Assembly: GCF_001545115.1 (NCBI RefSeq)
Contig: NZ_FCNU01000007.1
Span: 310,001-374,000 of the forward strand
Reading direction: 5' to 3'
From: Candidatus Protochlamydia phocaeensis
GTDB lineage: Bacteria; Chlamydiota; Chlamydiia; Chlamydiales; Parachlamydiaceae
Length of the DNA stretch: 64,000 nt
Below are positions 1 through 9,326 of the stretch, one piece after another. Both the position numbers and the translations under genes were made by a program. The first letter of the stretch is position 1. Each line of letters starts with the position of its first letter. The notes under the pieces were generated by a model, which saw only the letters and a program-made list of their open reading frames with translations, was not told where the DNA came from and did no database searches.

Positions 1-1754
1 TTTTTTCCCATATAGAACTGCAAAGTCGGCTTGATATCAGAAAAGGAATGAATCGTAACGGGAATCAAGCGAATATCCTTGCCGATAAATTGCTTAAATT
101 CTGAAGGGGAAATTTCCCCTAACCCTTTAAAGCGAGTGACCTCTATGCCTTTTTTCAATTTAGCTATCGCCCGCTCTTTTTCTTCTTCGGAGTAGCAATA
201 AATCGTTTGATCTTTATTGCGCACTTTAAAAAGAGGCGTTTCTAGAATATAGAGATGCCCATTGAGCACCAATCCTTCAAAATACGTGAGAAAGAAGGTG
301 ATCAATAGATTGCGGATATGCATGCCATCTACATCGGCATCGGTAGCCAAAATGACCTTATTATAGCGCAACAAGGCAATGTCATCTTCAATGTTAAGGG
401 CATTCATCAAATTGAACATCTCTTCGTTCTTATAAAGCTGGTCAAGCTTCATACCGAATACGTTCAAAGGCTTGCCGCGCAAAGAAAAGACAGCTTGAGT
501 CAGCGGATCACGAGAAGCGACAATTGAAGCGCTTGCCGAATCCCCTTCCGTCAAAAAGATCATGGTCTGATCACTATAGGCGGATTGGTCCTGGAAGTGG
601 TATTTGCTATCCCTCAGCTTGGGGATTTTAAATGAAATTTTCTTTTGCTTCTCTTTGGCTTCTTTCTTGACAGCTGCCAGCTCGCGGCGCAGCTTTTCAT
701 TGAAGACTATGCGTTCAATGAGACGATTGGCCGTTTCAGGATGCTTGTGCAGCAGATTGACAACCGCCTCCTTCACCTCTTGCACAACCGGTCCGCGCAA
801 TTCGTTGTTCCCTAGCTTGTTTTTTGTCTGCGATTCAAAAATGGGATCTTTTACCCGAACCAAGACCGTTCCTACGATTCCCTCACGCACATCCACGCCT
901 TGGAAGTTCTTTTTGGCAAACTCATTGACGCCTTTTAAGATTCCTTCGCGAAAAGCGGATAGATGCGTTCCCCCATCCGACGTGTATTGGCCGTTTACAA
1001 AGGAAAAATAGCTCTCTCCATAGCTATGCGTATGCAAGAAAGCAAACTCCAGCAATTTGCCCCGATAATGCAGAGGTTCATACAAACGATCCTCTGTCAC
1101 TTCGGCATTCAATAGATCGAGAAGTCCATTAGACGATTGAATTTTCTCTCCGTTGAACTCAAGGATTAAACCGGAATTGAGATAAGCATAATGCCAAATT
1201 CTTTTGAGAATATATTCTTTTTGAAAGCGATATTTTTTGAAAATTTCAGGATCTGGGATAAATTCTACAAAAGTCCCATTCGTTTCGCTTGTTTTTCCTT
1301 TCTTCTCAGCTTTAAGATGCCCTTGGCTAAAGAGCGCCTCGACATATTCCCCATCGCGATGACTGCGTACTAGAAAATGACTGGACAGCGCATTGACAGC
1401 CTTCGTTCCGACCCCGTTGAGCCCGACAGAGAATTGGAAAACATCATCATTATATTTAGCTCCCGTATTGATTTGGCTGACACAATCGATCACTTTGCCC
1501 AGTGGAATGCCTCGCCCAAAATCCCGGACAGATACGCAGCCGCGGTCTTCATCGACTTGTACAATAATTTTTTTGCCATACTTCATTATAAATTCATCGA
1601 CACTGTTATCGATGACTTCTTTTAGCATAATATATATGCCATCGTCAGGATTAGACCCATCGCCCAAGCGACCAATATACATACCCGAACGTAAACGAAT
1701 ATGAGCTAATGCATCTAATGTCTTAACCGTACTTTCGTCGTATTGTTTAGCCAT
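1..1754 (-). CDS. parE: DNA topoisomerase IV / gyrase-like subunit B (ParE, chlamydial GyrB_2), 3' end cut by window edge
   Basis: ATPase subunit of a type IIA topoisomerase, which with its A subunit decatenates or relaxes DNA by ATP-driven strand passage. Translated from the ATG at 1754, the protein begins MAKQYDESTVKTLDALAHIR. It shows the GHKL ATPase motifs in order: KEVIDNSVDEF with the catalytic Glu and Asn, GRGIPLG, and NGVGTKAVNALS. About 400 residues in comes the Toprim domain with LTEGDSAS and DADVDG, the metal-binding acidic residues. About 584 codons are visible; the family is near 600 residues, so only a short C-terminal tail should be missing. In C. trachomatis the paralogue gyrB_2 (CT661) neighbours hemA (CT662), and hemA also lies close by here. 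That supports ParE/GyrB_2 over the main GyrB. The upstream region is AT-rich, with no other gene before pseB. Confidence 0.93.
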   Translation of the reverse strand, partial: MAKQYDESTVKTLDALAHIRLRSGMYIGRLGDGSNPDDGIYIMLKEVIDNSVDEFIMKYGKKIIVQVDEDRGCVSVRDFGRGIPLGKVIDCVSQINTGAKYNDDVFQFSVGLNGVGTKAVNALSSHFLVRSHRDGEYVEALFSQGHLKAEKKGKTSETNGTFVEFIPDPEIFKKYRFQKEYILKRIWHYAYLNSGLILEFNGEKIQSSNGLLDLLNAEVTEDRLYEPLHYRGKLLEFAFLHTHSYGESYFSFVNGQYTSDGGTHLSAFREGILKGVNEFAKKNFQGVDVREGIVGTVLVRVKDPIFESQTKNKLGNNELRGPVVQEVKEAVVNLLHKHPETANRLIERIVFNEKLRRELAAVKKEAKEKQKKISFKIPKLRDSKYHFQDQSAYSDQTMIFLTEGDSASASIVASRDPLTQAVFSLRGKPLNVFGMKLDQLYKNEEMFNLMNALNIEDDIALLRYNKVILATDADVDGMHIRNLLITFFLTYFEGLVLNGHLYILETPLFKVRNKDQTIYCYSEEEKERAIAKLKKGIEVTRFKGLGEISPSEFKQFIGKDIRLIPVTIHSFSDIKPTLQFYMGK

Positions 1755-2105
1755 AACTGTAAATTTTTTAAGTGGTGAACAAAGAAAATATACCGCAAAA
1801 AGAATTCAAAATCCAGCTCTTTTTAGCAATTAAATCCAAAAATTGCCAAATCATTAATTAACAATATTAACAAGAATAATTAATCCTATTTTATAAGAAT
1901 TTAAGCTCTTTTTAAATTAGATATAGTTAATATTTTTCAATAGCGATTTGGAATCTAGCAATTCAAAGATCAGGGTAAAAATCTAAACGGCAGCCGAAAC
2001 AATTCAGCCGGATTTTCCATTAATTGGATGACAAATGCTTTGATTTAGCACAGGAACTCTTGGCATACTTAGTGCAGTAAAGATATTTAACCCCGGAGAT
2101 ACGCT
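1755..2105. other. Divergent intergenic region between parE and the pseB-like gene
   Basis: 351 bases without a convincing ORF, very AT-rich between about 1790 and 1960. It must hold the promoters of the divergent parE and pseB-like genes. The only promoter-like arrangement I can point to is the one listed at 2060-2089. I see no copy of the dispersed repeat families here. Confidence 0.6.
2060..2089 (+). promoter_or_regulatory. Candidate sigma70/sigma66-type promoter of the pseB-like gene
   Basis: TTGGCA at 2060-2065 and TATTTA at 2084-2089 are separated by 18 bases. The transcript would start about 10 bases before the GGAG ribosome binding site that precedes the ATG at 2106. The -10 hexamer is only a moderate match, so this is a candidate. 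Confidence 0.35.
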
Positions 2106-3155
2106 ATGCTTTCCCCAACCTCTTCTCTGTTTGCCGATCAATCCATTCTCATCACCGGAGGAACCGGAAGCTTTGGAAGAGCGCTGGCTAAGCGTATTTT
2201 AACCGAAAACACTTGCCGCAAAGTGATCATTTTTAGCCGGGATGAGTGGAAGCAATGGGAGATGCGCCGAAGCGATCCCATTTTTGACCACCCGAAAATC
2301 CGTTATTTTTTAGGCGATGTCCGCGATGCGCAACGCTTGGCTCGCGCCTTCAATGAGGTCACCATGATTGTGCACGCCGCAGCCCTCAAGCAAGTGCCTG
2401 CTGCTGAATATAATCCTTCGGAATTTATTAAAACAAATATCAACGGGGCCATGAACATCATTGACATGGCCATCAATTGCGGCGTCAAAAAAGTCATTGC
2501 CCTTTCAACGGATAAAGCCGTCAATCCGGTTAATCTATATGGGGCCACTAAGCTGTGTTCGGATAAGTTATTTGTAGCGGGAAATGCTTATGTAGGAGCC
2601 AAAGGCCATCCCCTCTTTTCTGTTGTCCGCTATGGGAATGTAGCGGCCAGCCGCGGAAGCATTATTCCTTATTGGCAGAAACTGATCGACCAAGGCATCA
2701 AGGCTTTACCCGTGACGGATGAGCGCATGACGCGTTTCTGGATTACTCTTGACCAGTCCGTCGATTTTGTCTGTCAATGCTTTCAACAAATGAAGGGAGG
2801 GGAAATTTTCGTTCCCAAAATTCCCAGCATTAAAATTATGGACTTGGCAGAAGCCATCGCTCCGCACTTGCCTCGAGAAATTTGCGGCATTCGTCCGGGA
2901 GAAAAGCTCAACGAGCTCATGATCAGCGCAGACGATGCCCGCCATACAGCTGAGTTTGACCGCCACTATGTCATTCTTCCCGAGTTGGCGACTGATGAGC
3001 GCCTTCCAAGCGAGCATCTCTCTCTGCCCGTTGCCGGGACTCCCGTCCCACCCGATTTTGTGTATGCGTCTCATACCAATACCGACTGGCTTTCGGTCGA
3101 GGAAATACGCCGCTTTCTCTCGCTTTATAAGCAAGGCCATGAACCTGTTTTATAG
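2106..3155 (+). CDS. pseB: UDP-GlcNAc 4,6-dehydratase, PseB/FlaA1-like
   Basis: Short-chain dehydrogenase/reductase of the inverting UDP-N-acetylglucosamine 4,6-dehydratase type, the first step toward pseudaminic acid and related 6-deoxy aminosugars. The 349-residue protein has the NAD(P)-binding GGTGSFG at 18-24, HAAALKQVP at about 90-98 as in PseB/FlaA1, a STDKAVNP stretch at 134-141 carrying the Thr-Asp-Lys active-site residues, and Tyr145-x3-Lys149 in YGATK. RYGNVAASRGSIIP and the RMTRFW substrate-binding segment are also typical of the PseB branch. The start at 2106 has a GGAG ribosome binding site. No other pse/neu genes adjoin it. It ends 18 bases from the convergent gene at 3174. The product could instead feed a different deoxy-sugar route such as UDP-QuiNAc. 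Nearby biological context is the Maf-like triplet 18 kb downstream. Confidence 0.88.
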   Translation: MLSPTSSLFADQSILITGGTGSFGRALAKRILTENTCRKVIIFSRDEWKQWEMRRSDPIFDHPKIRYFLGDVRDAQRLARAFNEVTMIVHAAALKQVPAAEYNPSEFIKTNINGAMNIIDMAINCGVKKVIALSTDKAVNPVNLYGATKLCSDKLFVAGNAYVGAKGHPLFSVVRYGNVAASRGSIIPYWQKLIDQGIKALPVTDERMTRFWITLDQSVDFVCQCFQQMKGGEIFVPKIPSIKIMDLAEAIAPHLPREICGIRPGEKLNELMISADDARHTAEFDRHYVILPELATDERLPSEHLSLPVAGTPVPPDFVYASHTNTDWLSVEEIRRFLSLYKQGHEPVL

Positions 3156-3173
3156 CACAGTATCAACTAGACG

Positions 3174-4871
3174 CTATTCCTTAGCGCGGTCGGCAATCGG
3201 CCCTCCGCCCGCTTTATATTTATTAAAGCCTTTCGTGTACGATTCCTTGTGTTGCGAGGCAAAATCCTCGGCTGCAGCTAGAGAGGAGAAAAAAACATAC
3301 TCGGTTTTTTCAACGGAATCAGATTGGCTAAGAGCTTCAGGATTTCCATAGAAGATAGGCAGGACATTGAACTCAAACTCTTCCGGGTTAGTACCTAAAG
3401 CAGGATGGAAAATCCCATCTTTCTTATCGGGATTATACTTCTTTTTATTTTTGGATTGAAAGACCTCTGCGGCGTAGCAATGCTGCCTACCTCTATTTCC
3501 GGGCTTCCTTTGCCCCGTTCCTCCACAGTAATGGCGAGACGTTCCTTTCTTTTTGTAAGAATAGATCCACCCTTGATGCTCGGGATCAACCATAGAATCC
3601 TGTAACTGTTTAACATAGCGGTCAAACCCGGGAGTGAATTGAATCCTAATTCTTCCCTCTTCATCCAAACGGACTGGATAGCGCTTAGGCGGAGTGAAAG
3701 GTTCACCAATTTGGGGAATTCCATAAGTCGTCGGCTTCTCTTCTGACCGTGCTAAACCACCAGCGCCTCCCTTGCGTTGATTATAAAGAGGATGAATGGC
3801 TCCTTTATGTTCAATAAACTTAGATTCAAATGCATTGAGATCTTCATCTGGCTGCAAGGCATATAATAAGCCGACTTCAAATTGGGCAAGGTTGTTTTTT
3901 ATATCTTGTACAAACTGCTTATTTTCTTCCTTCTCTTCTTCGGAAAAGGATTTGCTTATGCCTGTATTAATAAGAGTGGCATACCTGCTCATGCGACTTT
4001 GAAAGGTTGATCCCGTTTTTCCGATCAAAAGGGTTTCCGGATCGGTCGCTTTATTTCGAAAGACGTAAATAAGCCGCTTAACACGCTTTAAATTTGCCGG
4101 AATTTCTATTGCGATTTTCTCGCCTCCTCCCCGTCCCTTTTTAATCTTTAAAGGAAACCATTGCTCGGGTTCATGGGAGGTAAAAAAGTCTTCTTGGTCT
4201 TCCAGACTTTGATTTAAAACTGATTCAGAAACCGGCTCCGATTCAAGCTCTGACTCTAATCCTGTGTCTAATGCCGGAATGTCTTTCGAAGAATAAGCCC
4301 ACTCTACTTGCGAAGAGCTTGATCCTTGAATACTTAAAAACCCCGGATCCCAATAAGCTTTTTCTTCTTCCAAGAAAAGATCTTCCGAGATATCCGCAAA
4401 TAAACGCCTGTTCACTTTAAAAACGGGTTGTTCTTCTCCAGAACACTCGCTAAACAGGCTTCCTTCAAAGCCGTCCCCTGCCTGTCCGTCTTCTGATTCT
4501 ACTGGTAAGCCCTCACGAGAAGAAGACGCTTTCATAAGCACTCCCCCCTCTTCTAGATCTTCCATATCAGAGATGCCTGAAAACAAGCGCTTGGCCACTT
4601 TTTGAGACCGTTTCATTTCTCTGGAGAGCTTGAGCGTGCTCTCTTCCTCACTCTCTCTCGATCGCATCTTTTCTTCTGATGTTAATTTCGCAAATTTAAG
4701 CGGAGAAGAATAAGAAGGAGACCGATCTCTTTGGATAAAAATCGCCTGAACAGGAAGCGGAAGAACGCTAGTTTCCGGATTTAATATTTTTTGATTATTA
4801 ACCAAAAAATTTTCTTTATCTTGAAATTGATCAAAAGAGAAATCTTTAAAATAACTATTAGATGAATACAT
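3174..4871 (-). CDS. Large hypothetical protein with two degenerate GIY-YIG-like units; candidate effector
   Basis: 565 residues. Residues 1-250 are Ser/Glu-rich and low in complexity, with a short internal repeat (K-x-x-K/R-RLF-x-x-IS at about 91-101 and 152-162). The C-terminal half holds two units that read like GIY-YIG nuclease folds. Unit 1 (about 267-372): LIYVFRN, then LLIGKTG and an Arg helix, then a Glu in FESKFIEH, then LYNQRKGG. Unit 2 (about 434-558): WIYSYKK, YCGGTGQRK, AAEDFASQHK, then FNKYKAGGG. In each the order IY...[L/Y]-x-G...R...E...N is preserved, but the first Gly of GIY is missing, so activity is uncertain. It has no signal peptide or membrane segment and is preceded by a long AT-rich leader (4872-5100), as are other lineage-specific genes here. 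A host-directed role is inference. Coding is clear; the domain call is moderate. Confidence 0.7.
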   Translation of the reverse strand: MYSSNSYFKDFSFDQFQDKENFLVNNQKILNPETSVLPLPVQAIFIQRDRSPSYSSPLKFAKLTSEEKMRSRESEEESTLKLSREMKRSQKVAKRLFSGISDMEDLEEGGVLMKASSSREGLPVESEDGQAGDGFEGSLFSECSGEEQPVFKVNRRLFADISEDLFLEEEKAYWDPGFLSIQGSSSSQVEWAYSSKDIPALDTGLESELESEPVSESVLNQSLEDQEDFFTSHEPEQWFPLKIKKGRGGGEKIAIEIPANLKRVKRLIYVFRNKATDPETLLIGKTGSTFQSRMSRYATLINTGISKSFSEEEKEENKQFVQDIKNNLAQFEVGLLYALQPDEDLNAFESKFIEHKGAIHPLYNQRKGGAGGLARSEEKPTTYGIPQIGEPFTPPKRYPVRLDEEGRIRIQFTPGFDRYVKQLQDSMVDPEHQGWIYSYKKKGTSRHYCGGTGQRKPGNRGRQHCYAAEVFQSKNKKKYNPDKKDGIFHPALGTNPEEFEFNVLPIFYGNPEALSQSDSVEKTEYVFFSSLAAAEDFASQHKESYTKGFNKYKAGGGPIADRAKE

Positions 4872-5150
4872 ATTTTTAACTTAAAATTTTAATTAAAAGT
4901 AGTTAATTTTAGGTTATTTATCTTTTAAAATTAACTAAAATAAAAAATTAATAGTTTAAATTATTATAATTAAATTTTAAATTCTAAACAAATTTAAAAT
5001 TTAATTAAATGTTAAATAAAATTTAAACTAACTAATTAGTTAAATTTTTACTGCATTACCAATTTAAAATTTAAATTAAAAACCAACTAAAAGAATAACT
5101 ATATCAATATTTATTAGATTGCTTGTATGGATAGGTTTTTGATCTACCAA

Positions 5151-5310
5151 TAAGAGGGGATTAAAACCGCTAATGACCGAGATTCGCATTCTTTTTTCCT
5201 AGAAGCCGGTGTCAGATAGCGAGCCATATTTCATCCCATTGTCCCTTTATCTCAGGCTTTCTATTAGGGAGAAAATGATCGTGAATATAGACAATTAGCA
5301 ATTTGACGAC
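5151..5310. repeat. Dispersed repeat family 1, copy A (degenerate right end)
   Basis: Begins TAAGAGGGGATTAAAACCGC then TAATGACC, the family's left terminus. It continues through the GATTCGCATTCTTTTTTCC segment and a weak central inverted repeat (around GATAGCGAGCC), and ends in an ATTAGCAATTTGACGACAG segment also found inside the copy at 12029-12215. The right terminal inverted repeat is not complete. Confidence 0.7.
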
Positions 5311-5387
5311 AGATTCTAAACGCTGCATTTATATGAAATTTAAAAGTATGATTTGGCAAGAATTGTTGAATTTTTTTATAAGAATGC

Positions 5388-5562
5388 TAAGAGGGTGTAT
5401 TAAAGCCCCTAATAATCGATATTTGAGAGTATTTTCTTCCTAGGAGACGATAGGAAATAGCGAGCACTATTGAGTGGATAATAGTGCTCGCTATTTCCTA
5501 TTGCTTCCTTGGAGGAAGGAATGCGAATCTTGGTCATTAGCGGTTTTAATATTCCCTCTAAG
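5388..5562. repeat. Dispersed repeat family 1, copy B (complete, with central hairpin)
   Basis: Left end TAAGAGGGTGTATTAAAGCC. The right end, read on the minus strand, is CTTAGAGGGAATATTAAAAC then CGCTAATGACC. In the middle, arms at 5451-5470 and 5481-5500 are a perfect 20-base inverted repeat around a 10-base loop. This is the clearest full-length copy, about 175 bases, and lies directly upstream of hemA. Confidence 0.85.
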
Positions 5563-5698
5563 AAGGTTTTTTTAAATTGCTAATTGCTTATATTCAAGAT
5601 TATTTTCTTCTCGGAAAAAGAACTTGAAATTAGATCCCGTGCATTCGATGGTTTCTAAAAATACAATTTTCCCGACTGAAAGAGAGGAGCTGGGCCTT

Positions 5699-6721
5699 AT
5701 GCGGATAGGTGTAGTCGGTATTAATCACAAATTGGCTGATTTGAAATTGCGGGAAGCTTTAGCAAAGGCTTGTCAAAGGCGGTTTGGCCCTACGTCGCTT
5801 GTGCAGGACAACCATCACTTTATTTTACTCTCCACTTGTAACCGCACAGAAGTCTATTTTAGTTCAGAAGATCTAGCGATTACGCATACTTATCTATTAA
5901 GCATCTTACGCCACGAGGTAGCCGAAGAATTTGATCATAAACTATACTCTTATTTTGGCGTGGATTGCTTTTGCCATCTGACCCGGGTGACATCAGGATT
6001 AGACAGTGCGATTATAGCCGAAACGGAAATTCAAGGGCAGGTCAAGGCGGCGTATGAAGGGGCAGCCGATTGCCGGCTTTTACCGAAAGAATTGCATTTT
6101 TTATTTCAAAAATCGCTTGGAATAGCAAAAAAAATTCGAACAGAATTGCAGTTAGGACGTGGCATGCCCAATTTAGAGCATGCCATTTTACAGACAGGAA
6201 AGCATTTTTTTAAAACATCAGAGCCCGTCCGTGTTCTATTTGTTGGCGCATCGGAAATTAACCAGAAGATTATGGGATTCTTGAAAGGTAAGAATTTCGC
6301 CAGCATGACGCTATGCAACCGATCCGATGAATCCGCCCGGGCGCTGGCCGGCGAATATAACATTGATCTGCTAGAATGGAGTCAATTAAATGATTGGCAT
6401 CAGTATGATTGGATTATTTTCGGCACAAAATCGCCTGACTATCTCATCAAGCGAAAAGACGTAGCCAAAGATCTTGCCGGGCATAAATTAATCATGGATC
6501 TCTGTGTTCCACGAAATGTGGAGCCTCAACTAGGGCAAGACCCGCGCATTACTCTCTTGAATATCGATCAAATTAACCGTCTGCTGAGAATTCGCCACCG
6601 TTGCATGACGCATACATTGGCTGAAGCGGAAAGACGTGTCATTCAAGCGACCCATCTGCATACAAACCGTTATTTGCATAACGAGCAATCCAAAATTACC
6701 CTTTTAGCTGTAACGGCTTAG
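5699..6721 (+). CDS. hemA: Glutamyl-tRNA reductase
   Basis: NADPH-dependent reduction of glutamyl-tRNA to glutamate-1-semialdehyde, the first step of C5-pathway haem synthesis. The protein starts [11 protein letters not shown] and carries [10 protein letters not shown] with the catalytic Cys, then the [18 protein letters not shown] segment characteristic of HemA, and an NADP-binding region around [10 protein letters not shown]. From the ATG at 5699 it is 340 residues, about the length of chlamydial HemA. I chose this start because AGAGAGGAG sits 9 bases upstream; a TTG at 5624 would add 25 unlikely residues. The C-terminal dimerisation domain looks short, as expected for chlamydial members. 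The TAG stop at 6719 begins a stretch resembling an end of repeat family 1. Confidence 0.94.
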   Translation: MRIGVVGINHKLADLKLREALAKACQRRFGPTSLVQDNHHFILLSTCNRTEVYFSSEDLAITHTYLLSILRHEVAEEFDHKLYSYFGVDCFCHLTRVTSGLDSAIIAETEIQGQVKAAYEGAADCRLLPKELHFLFQKSLGIAKKIRTELQLGRGMPNLEHAILQTGKHFFKTSEPVRVLFVGASEINQKIMGFLKGKNFASMTLCNRSDESARALAGEYNIDLLEWSQLNDWHQYDWIIFGTKSPDYLIKRKDVAKDLAGHKLIMDLCVPRNVEPQLGQDPRITLLNIDQINRLLRIRHRCMTHTLAEAERRVIQATHLHTNRYLHNEQSKITLLAVTA

Positions 6722-6766
6722 GAGCTGCCCTAAAAGCCATCATAATCTATTATTTGAGGCTTTTAG
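6719..6766. repeat. Possible degenerate end of repeat family 1 with an inverted repeat after hemA
   Basis: From the hemA stop the sequence TAGGAGCTGCCCTAAAAGCC parallels the TAAGAGGTTGTTCTAAAATTG end seen at ctcC. CTAAAAGCC (6730-6738) and GGCTTTTAG (6758-6766) form a 9-base inverted repeat that could act as a weak terminator between convergent hemA and asnS. No T-run follows. Confidence 0.4.
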
Positions 6767-6851
6767 ATTGCATCCATTCCATGCCAATTGAGAGAAAGGC
6801 AGCCGCCTATGGAGCCTCTGCCATTCTCTTATTTGTCTTGGGAGCCGACGA

Positions 6852-8255
6852 TTAGAAGTCGGCCCTTCCAGGGTAACGGGGGAAAGGAATGACATCTCGA
6901 ATATTCTCCATGCCCGTTGTAAACTGAACCAAGCGCTCGAATCCGGCTCCAAATCCAGAATGAGGAACGCTGCCGTACTTGCGCAATTCTAAATACCACC
7001 AATACTCTTCGGCCGGCAAATTAAATTCCTTTAATTTGGCCTCTAAATAGCTCAAGCGCTCTTCACGCTGGCTGCCTCCGATAATTTCTCCTACTTTTGG
7101 AACTAAAACGTCCATGGCAGCAACTGTTTTATTATCATCGTTGGCACGCATATAGAAGGCTTTAATTTGTTTGGGGTAATCTGTTAAAATAACAGGCTTA
7201 GCGAAGAATTCTTCCGCAAGGAAGCGTTCGTGTTCGGACTGCAGGTCAAGCCCCCATTTAACGGGAAATTCAAACTTTTTATCCGCTTTCTCCAAAATAC
7301 GCACGGCATAGGAATAAGAGGTTCTTTCAAAAGGTGTATTGACCACATGCTCCAAGCGATCGATTAATCCGGTGGAGACATGTTTGTTAAAAAACTGCAT
7401 ATCCTCTTGGCAATTATCGAGCACGTATTTGAGCACATACTTTAAATACGCTTCAGCGCAGTCCATGTTATCATTTAAATCGGCAAAAGCCATTTCCGGC
7501 TCAATCATCCAAAATTCAGCCAAGTGGCGTGAGGTATTGGAGTTTTCAGCGCGGAAAGTTGGTCCAAACGTGTAAATATCCGATAAGGCACAGGCATAAA
7601 TCTCGCCATTCAACTGACCGGATACGGTCAAAAAGGCTGGCTTGCCAAAAAAATCTTGGGTGTAATCGACTTTTCCTTGAGGAGTTTTGGGCGGATTGGC
7701 GGGATCTAATGTTGTCACACGGAACATTTTACCGGCCCCTTCGCAGTCAGATCCTGTAATAATAGGAGTATGGATATAGAGAAAGCCTCGGCTTTGAAAA
7801 AACTGATGCGTAGCAAATGCTAAAGCATTGCGCACACGGGTCACGGCTCCGATGGTATTGGTGCGCGGACGCAGATGGGCAATTGAACGCAAGAATTCAA
7901 ACGTATGGCGCTTCTTTTGCAAAGGATAGGCTTCCGGATCGCATTTGCCAATAATTGTAATTTCCGTCGCATGCATTTCTAGCGATTGTTCCTTTCCTGG
8001 ACTTTCAACGATTGTTCCCGTAGCAGAGATGGAAACACCTGTTGAAAGCTGATCAATCCAATTGGCATAGCCGGGAATATCGGGAGTCGCAACAATTTGG
8101 AAATTAGACAGAGTAGATCCGTCATTTATTTCAACAAAAGCAAAGGTTTTTTGGTTCCGAACAGTCCGTATCCATCCTTTAATGTTGATAACATGCCCGA
8201 CCAATGAAGGAGAGCCCGGATGCGGAAATTTGAGGTCTTTAATTTTTGTACGCAT
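6852..8255 (-). CDS. asnS: Asparaginyl-tRNA synthetase
   Basis: Class IIb aminoacyl-tRNA synthetase charging tRNA-Asn. The 467-residue protein has an N-terminal OB-fold anticodon-binding domain (about 18-105, including [10 protein letters not shown] and FVEINDGS) and a class II catalytic domain. Motif 2 is seen in [21 protein letters not shown], and motif 3 in [12 protein letters not shown] near the C-terminus. The ending [15 protein letters not shown] is diagnostic for AsnRS. The ATG at 8255 follows the nfo stop by three bases, so the two are co-transcribed with nfo first. Chlamydiaceae lack AsnRS and make Asn-tRNA through Asp-tRNA and GatCAB, so its presence marks the environmental lineage or later gain. 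Confidence 0.96.
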   Translation of the reverse strand: MRTKIKDLKFPHPGSPSLVGHVINIKGWIRTVRNQKTFAFVEINDGSTLSNFQIVATPDIPGYANWIDQLSTGVSISATGTIVESPGKEQSLEMHATEITIIGKCDPEAYPLQKKRHTFEFLRSIAHLRPRTNTIGAVTRVRNALAFATHQFFQSRGFLYIHTPIITGSDCEGAGKMFRVTTLDPANPPKTPQGKVDYTQDFFGKPAFLTVSGQLNGEIYACALSDIYTFGPTFRAENSNTSRHLAEFWMIEPEMAFADLNDNMDCAEAYLKYVLKYVLDNCQEDMQFFNKHVSTGLIDRLEHVVNTPFERTSYSYAVRILEKADKKFEFPVKWGLDLQSEHERFLAEEFFAKPVILTDYPKQIKAFYMRANDDNKTVAAMDVLVPKVGEIIGGSQREERLSYLEAKLKEFNLPAEEYWWYLELRKYGSVPHSGFGAGFERLVQFTTGMENIRDVIPFPRYPGRADF

Positions 8256-8258
8256 GAA

Positions 8259-9143
8259 TTACTCCGCTAACGTTAATGTTTCTTTTGTGGGCAAAACAAA
8301 TGCTTTCAATTCTTGGATTTCCTTTGCCCATAACTCAGGTCCATCGGGTGTTTCTAAGTATTTTGGCAAATGGCGGGTTCTCTCATCTGACATGAGAAAT
8401 CTAAAGCATTCCCATCCAATCTTGCCTTCTCCTAAAGGTTGATGCCGATCGACTCGCGAGCCCACATCCTTTAAAGAGTCATTAAGATGAAAGGCATAAA
8501 GATGCTGCAGACCTATCACCCGATCAAATTCCGCCAATGTTTGATCCCATGCTTCAGGAGTCCGGATATCATAACCGGCAACGAAAATATGGCAGGTATC
8601 AATGCACACCCCAATCGGAATTTTATGTTCAACAGCTTTGAGAATATAGGCCAACTGCTCAAAACGATGCCCGACAGAAGAGCCTTGCCCGGCAGTTGCC
8701 TCTAGCAATAAACGCGTCTTGCCTTGCTCTAAAAGAGGTTCCATTAGCAGAAGGCTTTCTATAATGCGATCCAAACACTCTTGTACATCGCCAGTCAGTG
8801 CCGCACCTGGATGAAAATTGAGAAAAGCCAACTCAAGTTGACAGCAACGGGCTATCTCCTCTTGAAAAGCCAATCGACTTTTTATTAAATTCTCTTCGTT
8901 GGGACATCCCAAATTAATTAAATAGCTGTCATGGCTCATTAATTGCTTTAGTCCCGTTTCAGCCACGGTTTTTTGCCAAAGGGCCAAATCCTCGCTCGTT
9001 ATCGCCCGTCCTTTCCACTGCTTTTGATTGCTGGTAAAGAATTGAATTGTCGTTGCTCCGATCCGCTGCCCTTCCAGCAAAGCACGGTAAAGCCCGCCTG
9101 AAGTTGAGGTATGCGCTCCAATTAAAATCTCTTGAGAAGTCAT
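8259..9143 (-). CDS. nfo: Endonuclease IV (AP endonuclease)
   Basis: Zinc-dependent apurinic/apyrimidinic endonuclease of base excision repair. The protein opens MTSQEILIGAHTSTSGGLYRAL and has the family features FFTSNQKQWKGR, the LNFHPGA metal-ligand segment, LLLEATAGQGSSVGHRFEQL, GVCIDTCHIFVAGYD, and FHLNDSLKDVGSRVDRHQPLG with GEGKIG. Conserved His, Asp and Glu ligands are all visible. I take the ATG at 9143, preceded by AGGA seven bases upstream. That gives 294 residues, close to the E. coli protein, whereas the longest ORF adds 33 poorly conserved residues. It is divergent from murJ, an arrangement that recalls C. trachomatis CT625/CT624, and is followed by asnS. Confidence 0.95.
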   Translation of the reverse strand: MTSQEILIGAHTSTSGGLYRALLEGQRIGATTIQFFTSNQKQWKGRAITSEDLALWQKTVAETGLKQLMSHDSYLINLGCPNEENLIKSRLAFQEEIARCCQLELAFLNFHPGAALTGDVQECLDRIIESLLLMEPLLEQGKTRLLLEATAGQGSSVGHRFEQLAYILKAVEHKIPIGVCIDTCHIFVAGYDIRTPEAWDQTLAEFDRVIGLQHLYAFHLNDSLKDVGSRVDRHQPLGEGKIGWECFRFLMSDERTRHLPKYLETPDGPELWAKEIQELKAFVLPTKETLTLAE

Positions 9144-9326
9144 TTTTTTCCTATTGCTATTGTGCGAAGGTGTTTTCCCAACCCGGTAATCGCCTAGATT
9201 CGCCATGTAATCTGCTTGAGAAATAATTTCGAATAGAGGCATGATAAGCTTGTGAACACACCCTAAATTTTAGCAAAGCCTTTTGCTTCTTGACAAGAAT
9301 AACAGATACTCGATTAAGTCTCATCC

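Larger units (their letters stand above)
4872..5698. other. Long intergenic region: AT-rich leader plus two repeat copies upstream of hemA
   Basis: The first 230 bases (4872-5100) are almost pure A/T with many TTAAATTTAA-like words; this is the leader of the minus-strand gene ending at 3174. Two copies of the dispersed inverted repeat follow (5151-5310 and 5388-5562). A further stretch at about 5574-5618 resembles the inner part of the same element. hemA starts at 5699. I see no convincing gene: a TTG-initiated extension of hemA at 5624 lies in repeat-like DNA. Confidence 0.7.

Noticed and set aside
604-1011. 135-codon plus-strand ORF
   Set aside because: It is the antisense shadow of the parE gene, whose Toprim and ATPase motifs are clear on the minus strand.
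5624-5698. TTG-initiated extension of hemA
   Set aside because: The HemA family begins at [12 protein letters not shown] strong ribosome binding site serves the ATG at 5699, and the extension lies next to repeat DNA.
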